A stretch of DNA of 64,000 bases from Serinus canaria (taxonomy: Eukaryota > Chordata > Aves > Passeriformes > Fringillidae). Shown here one piece after another: positions 43,406-56,800 of the stretch (the first letter of the stretch is position 1; each line of letters starts with the position of its first letter). Both the position numbers and the translations under genes were made by a program. The notes below the pieces were generated by a model that was not told the DNA's origin, ran no database searches, and saw only the letters and a program-made list of their open reading frames with translations. The stretch spans positions 51,445,973-51,509,972 of the forward strand of contig NC_066343.1 of assembly GCF_022539315.1 (NCBI RefSeq), given 5' to 3'.

Positions 43406-44824
43406 AATCACCATCACACTGCAAAGTCTGTCTTTCTCTTCTTACATTCCTGTAGCAAGGCTAGAAACATCTCCTTTTCTAGTCAGCATATTTCATACAT
43501 GAAAAGATTTTTATGTCTCTTTGGAAGTTTCATTATCCAATGCATGCAATAGAAACAACAGTACATCAGTTAACACTTCTTTTCAATTTCCAGTTTCATA
43601 GTCTGAAATCTCCCTTCTCCCTCCAGGTACTGTAGGAGTTTTGCTTTCCCAGTCTGACCTTATTTTACCTAGCCCCTATTCTCTCAAAGACTCCATAGTC
43701 TGCCTTCTGGTATGAGAACATTTTTGTGTGATTATAACAAGTTTTACCAGGCGGTGAAAATATTGAAGCATTTTAAAATTATTTAATAAACTTTTGTATG
43801 CATCTTCCATTTCTTGACAAAAACTTCTTATTCCCCAAGTACAGAATGGGCATTTATAGGTGAACCAAAGGTTCTCTAAATGAGCCAAATAGAAAGATTT
43901 CTCCTGCAAAAAAACTGTGAAGCTGAGAATAAAATCTGGACAGCTCTTCCTTATCTTGTGTTGAGGAGTCACTTCATACATTTGGAGGTCTTCTGTCCTC
44001 AAGCAAGTGGAACAGCATTGTTAATCACCAACAGAGACTCCCTTTGCACCATGTTGCTGTTGCAGTCAGAGGTGTGGCTGCCACACAGGCAAACACATTA
44101 ATGTGCCCAGTGTGCAGGGCCTTTAACCAGGTCAGCTCTTTTATTCATAGCAAGAGGGCATTAATAATGCAAAGACCTGTGGCTGTTTTGAAAGATGCCA
44201 CATGGAATTGTCGGTGTAGCAAGTCTCTAAAGGAGCTCCATCATAGCACAATCCAAGAGAAGACACTTCACAAAGCCTGGTGAAAATAAAAATCTTTACC
44301 ATTCTAAGACTGGTCAAATTTTGTTACTCAGACTTGTAGGTTCATTTTTTTTCTCCATTCTCCACATCTGCCAATTAGGACTGCCTGCAATCAGCAGCCT
44401 GACTTCTGCAGGATTTATATGCCCTGTTCCCCCACTCTCCCAGTACAAAGGTCTTATTATGCACCTAATTTGAAACCTGGCCTTGTGGCTCCTGCCCTCT
44501 TGCTGGCCCCTTCTGGCTTACTGTTCCTTCTGGCTGCAAAACTTAGGGCCCCTCACAGCTTTCCTAGTGTGAAATGAAATATGGCATCAGTCCCATCTGC
44601 TCTGTGCAGGAGAAAGTCAACAAGTCATTCAGTAGTTGCAGTCCTTGGGAGTTAGAGGGGCCCTTATCAGAGCACAGATGGGAAGAATGAGGGAAAAGAT
44701 GCAAAAGGAAAAAATTAAAGTAAGCTGAAAAACTTGGATCTGGTTTGCAATACATAATTTAAATGGTAAAGACTAGAAAGCATTAAAGTAGGCAAGGTCA
44801 ACCTATCTCACCATGTAGTGACAA

Positions 44825-44958
44825 ATTCAGATTGAGCTCAGAGGGTTAGAGCAGGGTGTTAATAACACTAAGGTTCAATCCCTGTATGGGCCATTCATTT
44901 AAGAGCTGGGCTCAATGATCCTTGTGGGCACTTTCCAACTCAGAATATTCTGCGACTA
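44825..44958 (+). mobile_element. tRNA-Ile-derived SINE with CR1-like tail (TguSINE1-type)
   Basis: The head reads GAGCTCAGAGGGTTAGAGCA (A box region), then GTTAATAACACTAAGG (the isoleucine anticodon-arm region), GGTTCAATCCC (B box) and TATGGGCCATTCA, matching tRNA-Ile with about 5 bases missing before the B box. The tail CTCAATGATCCTTGTGGGCA and TTTCCAACTCAGAATATTCT is a CR1-type 3' end. SINEs of this build are known from passerine birds (established knowledge), which supports the lineage call. Confidence 0.88.
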
Positions 44959-45028
44959 TAACAGGATGGTCTGAAACAATTCTTCATGTGGATTTAAATC
45001 ATCTATAGCAACTACCTGTGAAACTACC

Positions 45029-45186
45029 TGTCCTGATTTAAGTCAAATCTGGGAGAAAATCTTTAAAGGCGTTACTTGAGAAAGCAGATTTAAGTGGTCC
45101 TTTCCCCATTTGGTTTGGGAAAATATTTATTTGGAGAAAAGTGGAAAAAATCTGTTTATTTCAAAGGCAAAGCATTCACCAGCACA

Positions 45187-45217
<31 letters not shown>

Positions 45218-45692
45218 AGTATTAAACAATAAAACTGCTTGCCAATCTGAAGAGATGACAAACTCAGAAAGTCCCCTTGGTGGGCTATAGTTCTGCTCAC
45301 CCAGCCTGTTATCAGTCTCTCCAGCACTGGAAATGCCACGGCCCACGCCCGGCCTGGTGGCCACAGGGGTGAGCTGCCGGTGCTCTGCTTGGTGCTCAGT
45401 CCTGAGCAGGTTTGAACAGTCCCAACAAAAAGAGAAACCACAGTTTAGGGAACTTCTGCCTCAGCTAGCTAAAAACTACCTAAAAAGCAGAGGAGAGCTC
45501 TGTCCCCTGTCTGTCTGCAGACAAAACAGCCGGGAGAAGGATGCAGGGGAGCAAGTGCAGGTTCTGATCTCAAGCTGCACGCTTCTTCTCTGCCCCCCTT
45601 TGATCTTGGAACCAGTCTTAAGGTGTAAAATTTATTTCTGGGCTAACAGACAAATGGGGATACGAGCATCATCATAAAGTCATTTTAGGACA
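45029..45692 (-). mobile_element. Solo LTR with CTACC target duplication and internal A28 tract
   Basis: Begins TGTCCTGATT and ends TTTTAGGACA, inverted TGTCCT/AGGACA termini. CTACC flanks both ends (45,024-45,028 and 45,693-45,697). TTTATT motifs at the low-coordinate side suggest minus orientation. A run of 28 A's lies at 45,186-45,213. The 5-bp duplication is the size usual for ERVL or some ERV families; if the terminal A is counted, 6 bp. Confidence 0.82.
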
Positions 45693-48600
45693 CTACCTAG
45701 GTTTGAATAAGGCGACTCTAAGGGATACAGTCAGGTTTTTTTTTTTTATTAAAAACCCTCAAACCAAACTACTGTGCTGTTACCCTAACTTCTGCAGAAA
45801 TACACACACTTTCCTTGCACTTACATGGGGTTTTTTTGTAAGTACCAAAGCAGTTCCCCATGGCCACTCCCTGTCAGACTGGTCACTGTTGTGTCCCTGT
45901 TGCCTCATGCCCCTTCTGTCAGCCCATAACCCCCCATTATGTCTTTCCCTATCATGAGACTGTCAACTCTTTAAACAGAAACCATATTCTGGTCATAGAT
46001 AAGATTCACTTAGGAGAGGATTAACATTCTATGGTAGAGAAGAAAAAATGAAGAATGGCTTTTGCCCTAAAATACCACACACAAATTACCACAGTCAAAC
46101 AGCAACCCTGAAGCCAGGATTTATCCTGTAGTTTCAATAGAACCAGAAGAACCATAGATGGTTGGGCATGTGGCAGGAATGTGGTTTACACTGTGTTTTT
46201 GAAGATAAAAATGTCTCACTACCTTATCTTTTCACTCATCTAATACGGTGATTTTTAACACGGATAGGTTTGTGTGCGGGTTTTTGAAAACTTTTAAAAG
46301 AATATTGAAATATAACTAAATAAAAGGCAAGTCGTTATTGTTATACTTAATTTTACCAAACAGAAGTAGGCATTGCATTGTAGAAGTCTGCAACACGGGA
46401 AAGAATGAAAACAATTGCTCTGACTGAGTATACTTTTAATATAAAAGAGCTGGAAAACAGCAAACCCTTGGCTCCACCCTCAAGTTATCTATGTGTATTT
46501 ATTACTACAAAACACAAATTTACTTACTTCTTAGCACTTCAGTGGCCTTACCTACTTTATCAGGAAAAAAAGTCCAGCTTTTTACTCCCCAAATTCACAG
46601 CACAAATTGCTTTTAAAATTCTCTTGCAGCTCTCCCTGTGCAACATGTTTCTATACATCAATTCCCCCACTGCTGCAGAGGGTGTGCCTGTTCATCCTGA
46701 TGCATGGGACAGCGGTGACATTGGCTCTCACTGCTCTGTGGCTGTGCCTACAGTCTCACACTCCAGAGGGAATGTCCATGTGAGAAGACACAGCTTCTGC
46801 TGCATGTTTCTGAAGAGAACATACACAAATCTCAAGTCTTAGTTCTTAGTCACTACCAATTAGCATTCTGTGTGAGGAAGAGGGATACTTCAGCATCATC
46901 AGGTGTTCTGTGGAGTTTGTGGAGTTTCCTGAGAAGCAGTCTTCACAGACAGGTAGGATCTGTGGGCTCAGTGATCTAGTCTTGAAAGCAACACTAGAAC
47001 TCCAGTCTCAAATGTACTTTCATGTTCCATTCTCTTCAAATTATGTACATCCTTCAACATGTCCAAACACAAGCCTGAGGTTTTCATCCTGCAGAATCAA
47101 GAGGATTAGCAAGTTTGTATGTAGAATAAAATGAAACTGTTGGCTAAGTGACTCTGACCATGCATTACCTTAAAATGCTGCAATACCTTTAACCTTAATT
47201 CAGGTCTTCATTTTTTAAAGGATGAGAAAGTTTGACACTTAAGAAAGTTTGAATAGAACCTCCTCACCTGGGAAAAGGCAGATCTCAACACCTGCCAAAG
47301 AAAACATTTCAAGTCTCTGGGAGGAGTGATCTGCAAGAGCTGTTCTTCTTTGAAGCAATTGTGATCAGGAGCCCTAAACCTCAATTTGTCTACAGACAAA
47401 GGAATTAATGATTAATTCTTAAAACAAAGATAACCTTTAGTCATAGGTGTTATGTAGTCAATCTCCATAAAAAAAAAACAAAGCAAAACAAATCAAAGCA
47501 AAACAGAAAACAAAACACCCAACTTCTTTCTTGATTTCTAGAAGCAATTATAGGATTACTACCTATACTTGTAGGTAGTGTTTAGCATTCTGCTTGTTCA
47601 GAGTGAATACTGTTAAGAAATTTAGTACTTGTGTATGTTCCTGCAGGACCAGGAGCTACATTTGTTTTCATTTTTGATGTTATACTCTTTATATAAATGA
47701 CAGAAAGACAGCTACATTATCCAGGTAGAAAAGTAATAATTTCTTGTTTTGCTTTTTTGTACACACAGCTCTTGCTTTGCCTACTAAATTGTCTTTATTT
47801 ATATCCCTAAGTTTTCTCACGCGTACCATTCTGATTCTCCTGCATCAGAAGGAGTGGAGGAGGAGGGTGGCATGTGAGTGAGCAGCTGTGTCAGGCTCAT
47901 CTGCCTGCTGTAGATAAACCATAAACCATGATAAAGCTATTGGGAAGAGCATTTGGGGATTATTTAGTACTTAATTAGGCTTGGTTAGGGGAGAAAGCAA
48001 GAGATCAAGATGTTTTAGGGAGGAACAAGTGTGGGAAGTAGAAGGATAAGAGGATAAAAGGCATAGTGACATTTGAACATGTTCATTGCTGCTCCGCTTG
48101 CTTCTCTGGCCATGCCATGTGCCTGGTCACCACACTCAGAGGGTGTTGTCTTCCCACTAAAGTCCATTCCTAAGCAATTTCCTGGATGAAGGACTGTCCA
48201 TTCTGTGTGCACATGCAGGCTGGCTGTCTGAGTGCCAGCTGCACCAATGGCCTTGCACTGTTTCCTTCTCTGGCTCATCGGGATGGAGCGGGGACCATGT
48301 GTCACAGGAGTCCTTTCCATCCACAGTGCCAGGGACTGGCATGGGGGCAGGTGTGCTAGCTGGCTGCTGTAGGCATTGGGAGGCCAGGCCAGAAAGTGAA
48401 GGTTGGGATCAGCTGAAAGACCTGTTTCTATCTGTATGTGTGTGTGTCTCTGTGTGAGACAGCTGGAGACGAGGATCCAGGTGACACTCACTTGGGGAGC
48501 CATAGTGTGCTGATGTCCATGAGTAAAGCTGCAGGCACTGGGAGCATGTGTGCAGTAACCATGTAAACTAAGGATGCAGGGCCCTTTAGAGAGGGTTTCA

Positions 48601-51600
48601 GATGCTGGAGCAATCTATATTTTGTTTGAACACACAGATATGTTTCCCACCAATTGACCTTCATCCTGATGAGCCAGAGAAAGCAGCAGTACAAGGCCAT
48701 CGGTGCAATTTGTGTGAGTGGTGAATTTTTGTGTCTGACTTCATCAATGTAGCCAGCTATGTGCATAGTATAAATACTTGTGTGTGTATTGTACAAAAGT
48801 ATCTGAGTATGATAAATATGAGTGTGTAGTCTTTGAAGGGCCTGGCAGTGTGGAGCTGCAATGGCTCTCCCTCTCCATTATTAGGTTTTGATGTCATATG
48901 AATACAATCACATTTCAAGGAGTTTTTATTTTGTTAATAATAACAAAATCTCACCCCAGGCTCAAATTGGAGAGAGGTATTTTGGCTTCTTGTTTCAAAT
49001 TAAAAGAAAAAGAACCCCAAATACAAAATCTTTAATGGGGAAAAAAGAATTCCTCATTCCTCTCATGCATTTCTGAGAGTCTCTGCCATTTCCAGAAAGA
49101 GTAAACAAATTACTAGAAATTTTGCAGTAGTATGTACTTGTTAACCTGTATTTGAAATTAAAAAAAGAATTGCCGCAGGTTGAATGGAGCAAACAATTCC
49201 ATGGTAGAGTTAGCAAGTACTGGTATCTACATTGACAATAATTTCAAAAGGCCCAGGATGACCTGAGGAGAATACCCTCATTTTACCTCAATCAGTTATG
49301 CTGCAATTGAAAAGTTGTTGTCCTAGTTCCACTGCAATTAAAACTCTGCTCATTAGCCCCAGTGAAAATATCTTCTCTTACAACACCCCTTGTGTACTAT
49401 AATAAATGAGGAGCAGACTGCTCTGGTACTGTATTCCTATTTAATGGGCACTGATACACAATGGGATGCCCAGTATCCTCCTGGGGGAGGATTAAGCCAC
49501 TGAGAACACAAGCAGCAGTTTAGGACAAGATGTGTCTCCTGTCCTGTCCTGCGGAAATTGTGTGCCACAATTTAAATAGGCAAAATCAAAATCAGCCATC
49601 CTGACTGGTATTAAAGTGGACCAGGCCAAAAAAATCCTGGCATTTTTTTGGGGTTTTTTTGGGTTTTTTTGTTTTTTTTTGTTTCCCAGGGAAGATCCAG
49701 AGACATCTAAAAAGCTTTTGTAAAGGTTGTCCAAAAAAGTTGAACTTCACTTCTGCTTGTAGACTTTAGATTTTTCTGAGGACATATTAGTTTTCTGAGG
49801 TACTGCACAGAATTTACAATTAATTCAGGCATAAAACACAAAAATCACATGTGGTAAACTAACAATTTCAGTCTACCATTTAGTGCTGCCTCTAGAGCTC
49901 ATCTTAAAATCAAGGTGGTCTGTCTAAAGAGACTTGTTCAAGAAGCTAATCGCAGTTTTATTAATTAAAGTATATTACAAATCAGATCTCTCCAACCTGA
50001 TAAGTGATAAATTCTGTGATAAGCCTAAAGTTAGCTTGGAAATTTCAATGTAGACCAAAATTAATCCTCAAAATCAAAAAGTGAACAGTAAGTATTAATA
50101 CAAAATACTGCCCTTGCTTAATTCCATGACCAAATATGATCTTTTAAAGTAGGTCCATATCATGTGTATTGACACTTTATTTATAGCTCGCATTTATTTA
50201 TGATTGAATGTATTGTGTTCTCAACACTACAAACTGAGATCTAAACCTAGGCTTTCAAATGCATATGAATAAATCTGACACAATCCCTGCATATAGATTT
50301 TGTTGATTTCAGTATTTTGCTGATTTTTCCATCTCCTTAGCTGTGCGACCAAGAAATTCCCAGAGTTTCAGGATTCAGCAATGTTAGTGTGATAATGTTA
50401 TATGAAATTCCTGAGGCACAGCTCACTGGTCCCTCTCTTAAGAAGAGCAAACCTACCCAGGATTGTTCACCTTTGTTCTGGAGCTCACACTGTGCCCACT
50501 AGCCAGAGACTGAGCTCTGCACCTCCCAGCTGACTCCCATCACCCTGTTCTTCTAAAGTTCTGCTAAGCCTTCTGATGTTTACATTTTTGTAATGGAGTT
50601 TCTCACGCACTTTTCATGTAAGTAACGATTGTTTTGCATTCCTTTCTAGAAGAAGAGAAAATTAAGAGATTGTTAGTTTGACCAGTGTGGTTGGAGACAC
50701 AACAATTTCATCCTCCAATTCATGTCACTTTTAAAATTCTATAAATATCAAAGTCCAAAAACAAATGTGCCTTAGACACCTCAGCATGTGAGTATCATTC
50801 ATTTTATATCATATTGTGACAGACTCCTGCAATGACCTTCACTAAAGCAGTTTGGCTGGCAGAGGGGAAGAAGCATGAATTGTAAATCTGACCAGTTTGA
50901 CAACTGAAGTTGTTAATGTCTTGGAAATGCTAAGGTGGTCCATTATGGTCATCAGCACCTAAACCAAAATAAAACCACAGCGAATTGTGAAGCACTCCAG
51001 GTTTGCATAGGTCACTTTACAGTATGTAGAGAATTGTGTAGGGAGAGAGAGAGAAATTAAAAGTGACACAGAAAGGAGAAAATGACATTTCCACATTTCT
51101 CCTGCTCATTGCTTCTTCCTATCCCCAGCAGAGGCTCTGGGTGGAAGTCTGTTGAACTCATGTTTCTCTCTTGTGGCACCAGAGTCTGCAGATCAGCTAC
51201 CACACAGAAGGAACTGTTCCCCATTTACACCACGAGCTTCACCACTGTACCTGCATATGTGTTTCGTAGTGCTCTCCTCTGGGACTGCCTTCCACTGCCC
51301 AAGAGACAAGCTGGGCTGTTTGCTATCTGATGGCAAGGGGATAATTGTTTGCACTGGTCTGAAAAACAATCACCTTCCATCTCACTCCATTGTCTCAAGG
51401 CAAGAGGGAGCTCATGGAAAGGTCTTGTCTATGTCTTGCTCAGTTTCCTTAGATAAACTTGCTAAGTGCATGCAAGAAGAAAGTAGCTGCAACCTTCATT
51501 CTACTTTTCCATTAGCTTCTCCTATTTCCGAACAAGCCAGACATATATACCTTGTAACAGAAGCCAGACATCTTAACAGAATTGTTAATCACACTCTTCT

Positions 51601-53584
51601 GCTTGCTTCTCTTCTAGGAATTTCTGCTGTACTGCACTGCACTCCATGCACAAGCACTCGCATTGAAAGACCCCTAACTGTGAAAAGACAGCCTGAGTGT
51701 TGCTAATGGGAAATCATGGGAGAAGTTACCAACAAAAGGCAACACATTATAGTGCTTGTTATCTCCCTGAATGTCCTGCTGTATATTGATGGGACTAGTG
51801 CCCCCATTTCAGGTCTCTCTAAGCCTGACATGGGCACACTGCCATGAGGATGCTTGAGCAGGAGAATAACAAATTCATCACAGGAAGACATGCAAAACAG
51901 ACCTTGTCAGGGGGACCATTTTGTCATCTGGGTGCAGGGCAGAAGTCACACAGGTCACTTTCTGCTACTTAACCACTGCTCTCCTCCGCAGCCAGTGAGC
52001 CACTACAATTACTCTCTTGCTTTTTATAAAAAAATATTTATTTTCTTAGTAACTATACACCCAGCCACCTAAGAAAGGGCAATTATTTCTGGAAAATCTT
52101 TGGGTTGGGCATAGAAATCAGATATGATTCCTTCAAAACGTTTTTGCTTCACCTACAGCAAAACGGAGCTCCAGTCTCTTATTCTGTCTGAAGTCCATGT
52201 TGAATTCACTATGGTTTGTATATTGTGAAATGTAAGATTATACACCATCACCAGTGGAACATGAAGGGTGTTGCCTTTTAGACAATCTATTCTTAATTCT
52301 GTAAGCCATGGTTTACTAGCTGAAGCAAGCATAACACACATGACTGACAGCAGTAAAAGTGTTAATTGGAATCAGATTGACCCTGGGTTTAGTTTTAATC
52401 ATATGGTACAAAGACAGATAGTTTAGACTGGAAATGGGGAGGAAAAAAAAATAAAAGGGTGACGCTGATTGGAGTGTTAAACCAAACTGCTACTTCTGTC
52501 TCTGAATGAAAACAAAAGCAAGTTTTGTTGCAAGTCCCTTGTTTGTCTTCAGTAATGCAACATTTTGTGAAAGAGATTCAAGGGAATGGAATGAACATAA
52601 AAGTCTTCTGTGAAAGGTCAGGCTGAGAGTCACAGACTCAGAAGAAAAACAGAAAGAAAAATGCAGCATCAAAGAACAGACTTGAAAGCTAGGTATGAGT
52701 ATCAGCTGAGATTCTAAATGAGTTGATACACACTTACAATAACTATGGTTTCTCATAATGACTTTCGGGGAAAAAGAAGTTACCCTGGGAATTACATAAC
52801 CTCCTCTCATTTGTAAAAGAAGTGAAGAGCTGACAGTATTTATAGGATACAGAAGGATTATCTGTTTTTTTCAAGGTATATTTTAAGTCGAAGCAAAGCC
52901 CACATGGAGATCTGTGTGACTTAATTATTGAAACACAGCTTGGTTGATGAGTTAAAGCTACGAAAACAGAGTGTCTTGTCCTAGCACCGTAGTCAGCTGC
53001 TTCATTTCAGGCTAGGTTTCATCTGGAAAGAAAAGAAATTAGTCACGTCTCAAGCATTAAAAAATCTAGCAGGTAGTATAAGGAGAGGTCTTCAAATTAG
53101 AGGATGGGAGAAAACATTAAATCAAAACATTAATGTAATGGCAAAATAAAAGTCTGCAGCAAATAATTTTGCTACTTGGAAAATCACTCTAGCAGTGAGC
53201 AAAGAGTGCATTTAGCTAGCCTTCAATTAATGTGGTATAAATACAAAAGGCAAAATGCAACACTTGACAAGAACAGTGTAGGCACATCTAGATATTTATA
53301 TTTATATTGAATTTCTACATAATGCCAAATATAACATTTCTAATTTCAATTTTCAAAGTATCCTCTCAGGTTAATAATTGGCTAGTAGTCAGCTAATTTT
53401 CAAGAGGTTGGTGTGTGTTTAATTGATAATTTATATGTGATAACTCACTGGTGTGGTAAATTTTGTTAAAGGCTTCATCTAAATAATCTGACTATCTAGT
53501 CACTATCTATTTACATGTGTTCAAGTGAGATAAGTGTTCCAGTGCTGTTCTTAGGAAAAAACTTGCCGTGGTACAAGGTGGGCA

Positions 53585-53835
53585 TTTCATGGAGCATATT
53601 CTCACTCCTCTCTTTGGCTGCAGTTGCAGCTGCCCATAATGTTTTGCCCCTTGTCAAATACATTACACCAGAGGTGCTACCACCACTGCTGATGGGCTCA
53701 GCCTTGGACAGTGGCAGATTTACCTTGGAGCTGGCTGGAACTGGCTCTGTCACATACAGGGGAAGCTTCTGGCAGCATCTCATGTATGTCACCCTCACAG
53801 CCCCCTGCTATAAAGTCTTGCCTTGCAAAGAAAAT
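53585..53835 (-). mobile_element. Fragment of the long passerine LTR, minus orientation
   Basis: Contains TATTCTCACTCCTCTCTTTG, ACACCAGAGGTGCTACCACC, TGATGGGCTCAGCCTTGGAC and GGGGAAGCTTCTGGCAGCAT, the reverse complement of the 5' part of the LTR at 38,317. The open frames across it on both strands are not genes. Confidence 0.75.
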
Positions 53836-56800
53836 ACATTTTTGTTTTTCTGTTATTTTCTTTGTTAGCTCTAAGAAACATCAGGTTTTGGATGAAGGCT
53901 TCATAGAAAATGTAAAATTAGTTTAGTTTGGGTTGCAGACTACTATCCTAATTGGACATGTCCCTGTGGTGAACATGATGTACCCACAGCTTCTACACTG
54001 ACAAAACATCCCTATGCTTGTGTCATGTTTGGGTCACAGTTAACGTGGGATACAAGAGAAAACGTACATGGGTTATGCTGCATTCAGCTATTGCTGAAGC
54101 CACACTTTGGTAGTGGTGGGGAATACTTTAACTACAGTACCTGTTAAATTATAGTAGTTTCAGGAAAAAAGTGTGTTCAGTCATCTCAGAAAAGCCAAGC
54201 CATATGAGGTGTTTCCAGGAGATGGTGCTATTCTCCAGCCTTTTGCTTGAGCCTCTGCCTCTCAAGGAAAAGACTCAGAGGATCACCTCCCTTCCCCTTC
54301 TAAAATCCAGGTTTGTACCTTTTATAACTAAAATAACGAATTTATCAGTTAATATATCAATTAATAAATGTATTTGATACCTGAATTCCGTCCACCCACA
54401 TGGACGGAATCAGTCTCCACTAGAAAGGGAGACTTAAGGGAATGAGCCTCCGGGGTTTTTTTAGCTTCTCTTTTCTAGGATCAAGCCCTTGGGTCTTATT
54501 CTAAACAAGAAATTTAAGCCCAGATCTGTAATGTGAGTCAGCCACTCAGTCTCACAGCATCACCTCTGCAGAGAGCTGCCTCCTCAGGTGCCCTTCAGCT
54601 CCCAAACAAACACCAGTGGGAATAAACCAGAACAGGAAAGAAAAGGGAGTTGCTGAAAATAGCCTGAAAAGGTGATGCCTGTGCAAAGAAACGCCTCTCA
54701 AAACCTTGCCCACATTAAGCCTTCCCCACCACACTGTTCTATAGGTCTTTCCTCTACCTCCAACATAGCTCCTGGGATCGGGATGCACCCCCCTTTCAAT
54801 GCCAAATGACTCCTGCTCAGATGAGTTACAGGCTACAGAAGAGACATCTCCTATTCTCACTTCTGCCTGACACTGCTCAACCTCGCATGTCTCCAGAAAG
54901 TTTTCTAGACACCTGCTAGTCCGTTTTTTCAGGAGAAAAGCTGGTTTTGTATGCCAAGAAACAGTTGTGAGAGAAAACTAAAGGTTAGGAAAATCAACTG
55001 GAAATTAGGGACTCAGTTATCAAAATTGCACAGGGAGGATTTAGAGCCTGGATGCCCATTCCCAAAGATCTACATTTGGCTGTAGTCCTACATCACTCTA
55101 CATCTTTTTTTTTTTTTTTGCTAGCAGCATGGCTTCATGTGGAGACCTAGGTCATTTTCCCCAGTTTGTCCTTCAACTCCAGGGAACCTGTCTCCTGCTG
55201 GTTGGAGCAATCTGCAAGGCTAATGTGGGAATTGAGGTCAAACCTCCTGGCTCAAGCTGTGAAGAACACAAAGGTCTTGCCTCATCCATTGCTCTGGATG
55301 GAAGAACTTCCATTTAACAGGAAGGCCAGTGAAGCAGGTGTCTGAGCACACATGACAAATGGTTCTTTAAACAGGCTGAGTGAGGAATCAGCAGGTTTGT
55401 GAATCCTGACAGGCTTAGTCTTCAGCCTCAAGATGATCCATGCAGCCGCAGGAACAAAGAACCTCTAATATGCCCAGGAGAAGTCCTTCAGGCATCAAAG
55501 GGATTTCAGTTTCAAAATTTCAGACACTGGGAGGCTCAGACAGCAGACAAGGGGGCAAGTAGACTTCAGATAGTTCTGCTTAAATCTTCTGATCTCTCAG
55601 AGACTTTGTCTTTTGGCTGTAAAAAAGGAAAGTAAGGTTTATCTTAGGGTTGCAAGACATGCTTGAATAATGTCCTAATTCTACTAAAGTCACTGAAATG
55701 CTCAAGTAAATGAGGCGACAGAACTGGATCCAGATTCTGGGTTTGGTGGGGAGCAGAACCCCAGGAATTTCACTTGCCAGCAGAATTCAAATTCTGAAGG
55801 TGAACAGTATGTAGTCTCACCTAAAGATGAAAAGTCACAAGCATTGGTTTTGCTAAAAGAAAATTATAAATTCTAAATCCACAACTATCAAACACCAACA
55901 ATTTTTTTTATAATAAAATTCTGAGAAGTTTAATTCATGATTGTATTTAAAACAGGCTAAATTTAATTTTATAGCTGAGATTTAACAAGGCCCAAGCATT
56001 AGAACAAAATTCTGAAATATGCAAACATAGTTCATGGGCACTCATGGTTGAGCATTTCAGGAAGAAATAAACAAAGAGAAGTTCTGGTGTTCTCATGGTC
56101 AGTTTTCTCTTATTTTTGCTGCATTTTTTGCTACTGCTTCTTTTGAATGTGTAAGAGAAATTCTTGGCTTCTGTTCGCCTAATTATAGAACCACATGGAA
56201 GACTTTCATACATTTTAGTTAAGGTGTGTCATTGTAATTTGTCTTCTTTTGGTTTCTAGACAAAACTTTCTGGTTTTGGTACAAGTTCAGAAAACCCTCT
56301 TTGCTCTGGGAAGATATATAAACATACACTCCAGTTTTAAAATATATTTGGAGCTTATTGGAGTTGTGATCAAACACTTCCCTGATGATTTCACTGAAAG
56401 AATTGGGATATTCAGCTGGTTTGTGTTTTACTTACCAGGAAAGTCTGCCACACTGAACTAGTGAATCAATATTTTAGACCAGGAAGCTGCTCTGAATTAT
56501 GTTTTTCAGCTTTTGGAGTATTGAAGTCAGCTCTGAAAATGAGTCATTGGGGAAAAAAAGTGGATCATAAGAATCCATTATGAATATGTTAGCTACATTA
56601 CATTTTAGTCTAGTAAAATAATAGTTTCCCTGCTCAGCTGAGGTTCTTACTGAGAAAAAAAGGATACAGAAGCATATGTTATGCTGCTCCATGACTCCTT
56701 ACACCATTTGTGCCTGTGCAAACAAACTAAAAGATTGTTTTGTGTAATTTGTTCAAAATGCATAAATTTATCCACATAGTTGCTCCATTGACTTAAAAAT

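Noticed and set aside
44825..44895. A tRNA-Ile gene
   Set aside because: The acceptor stem is decayed, bases are missing before the B box, and a CR1-type tail follows directly; it is a SINE.
45186..45213. Poly(A) tail of a processed pseudogene
   Set aside because: The A run is internal to an LTR bounded by its own target duplication, and no gene-like sequence precedes it.
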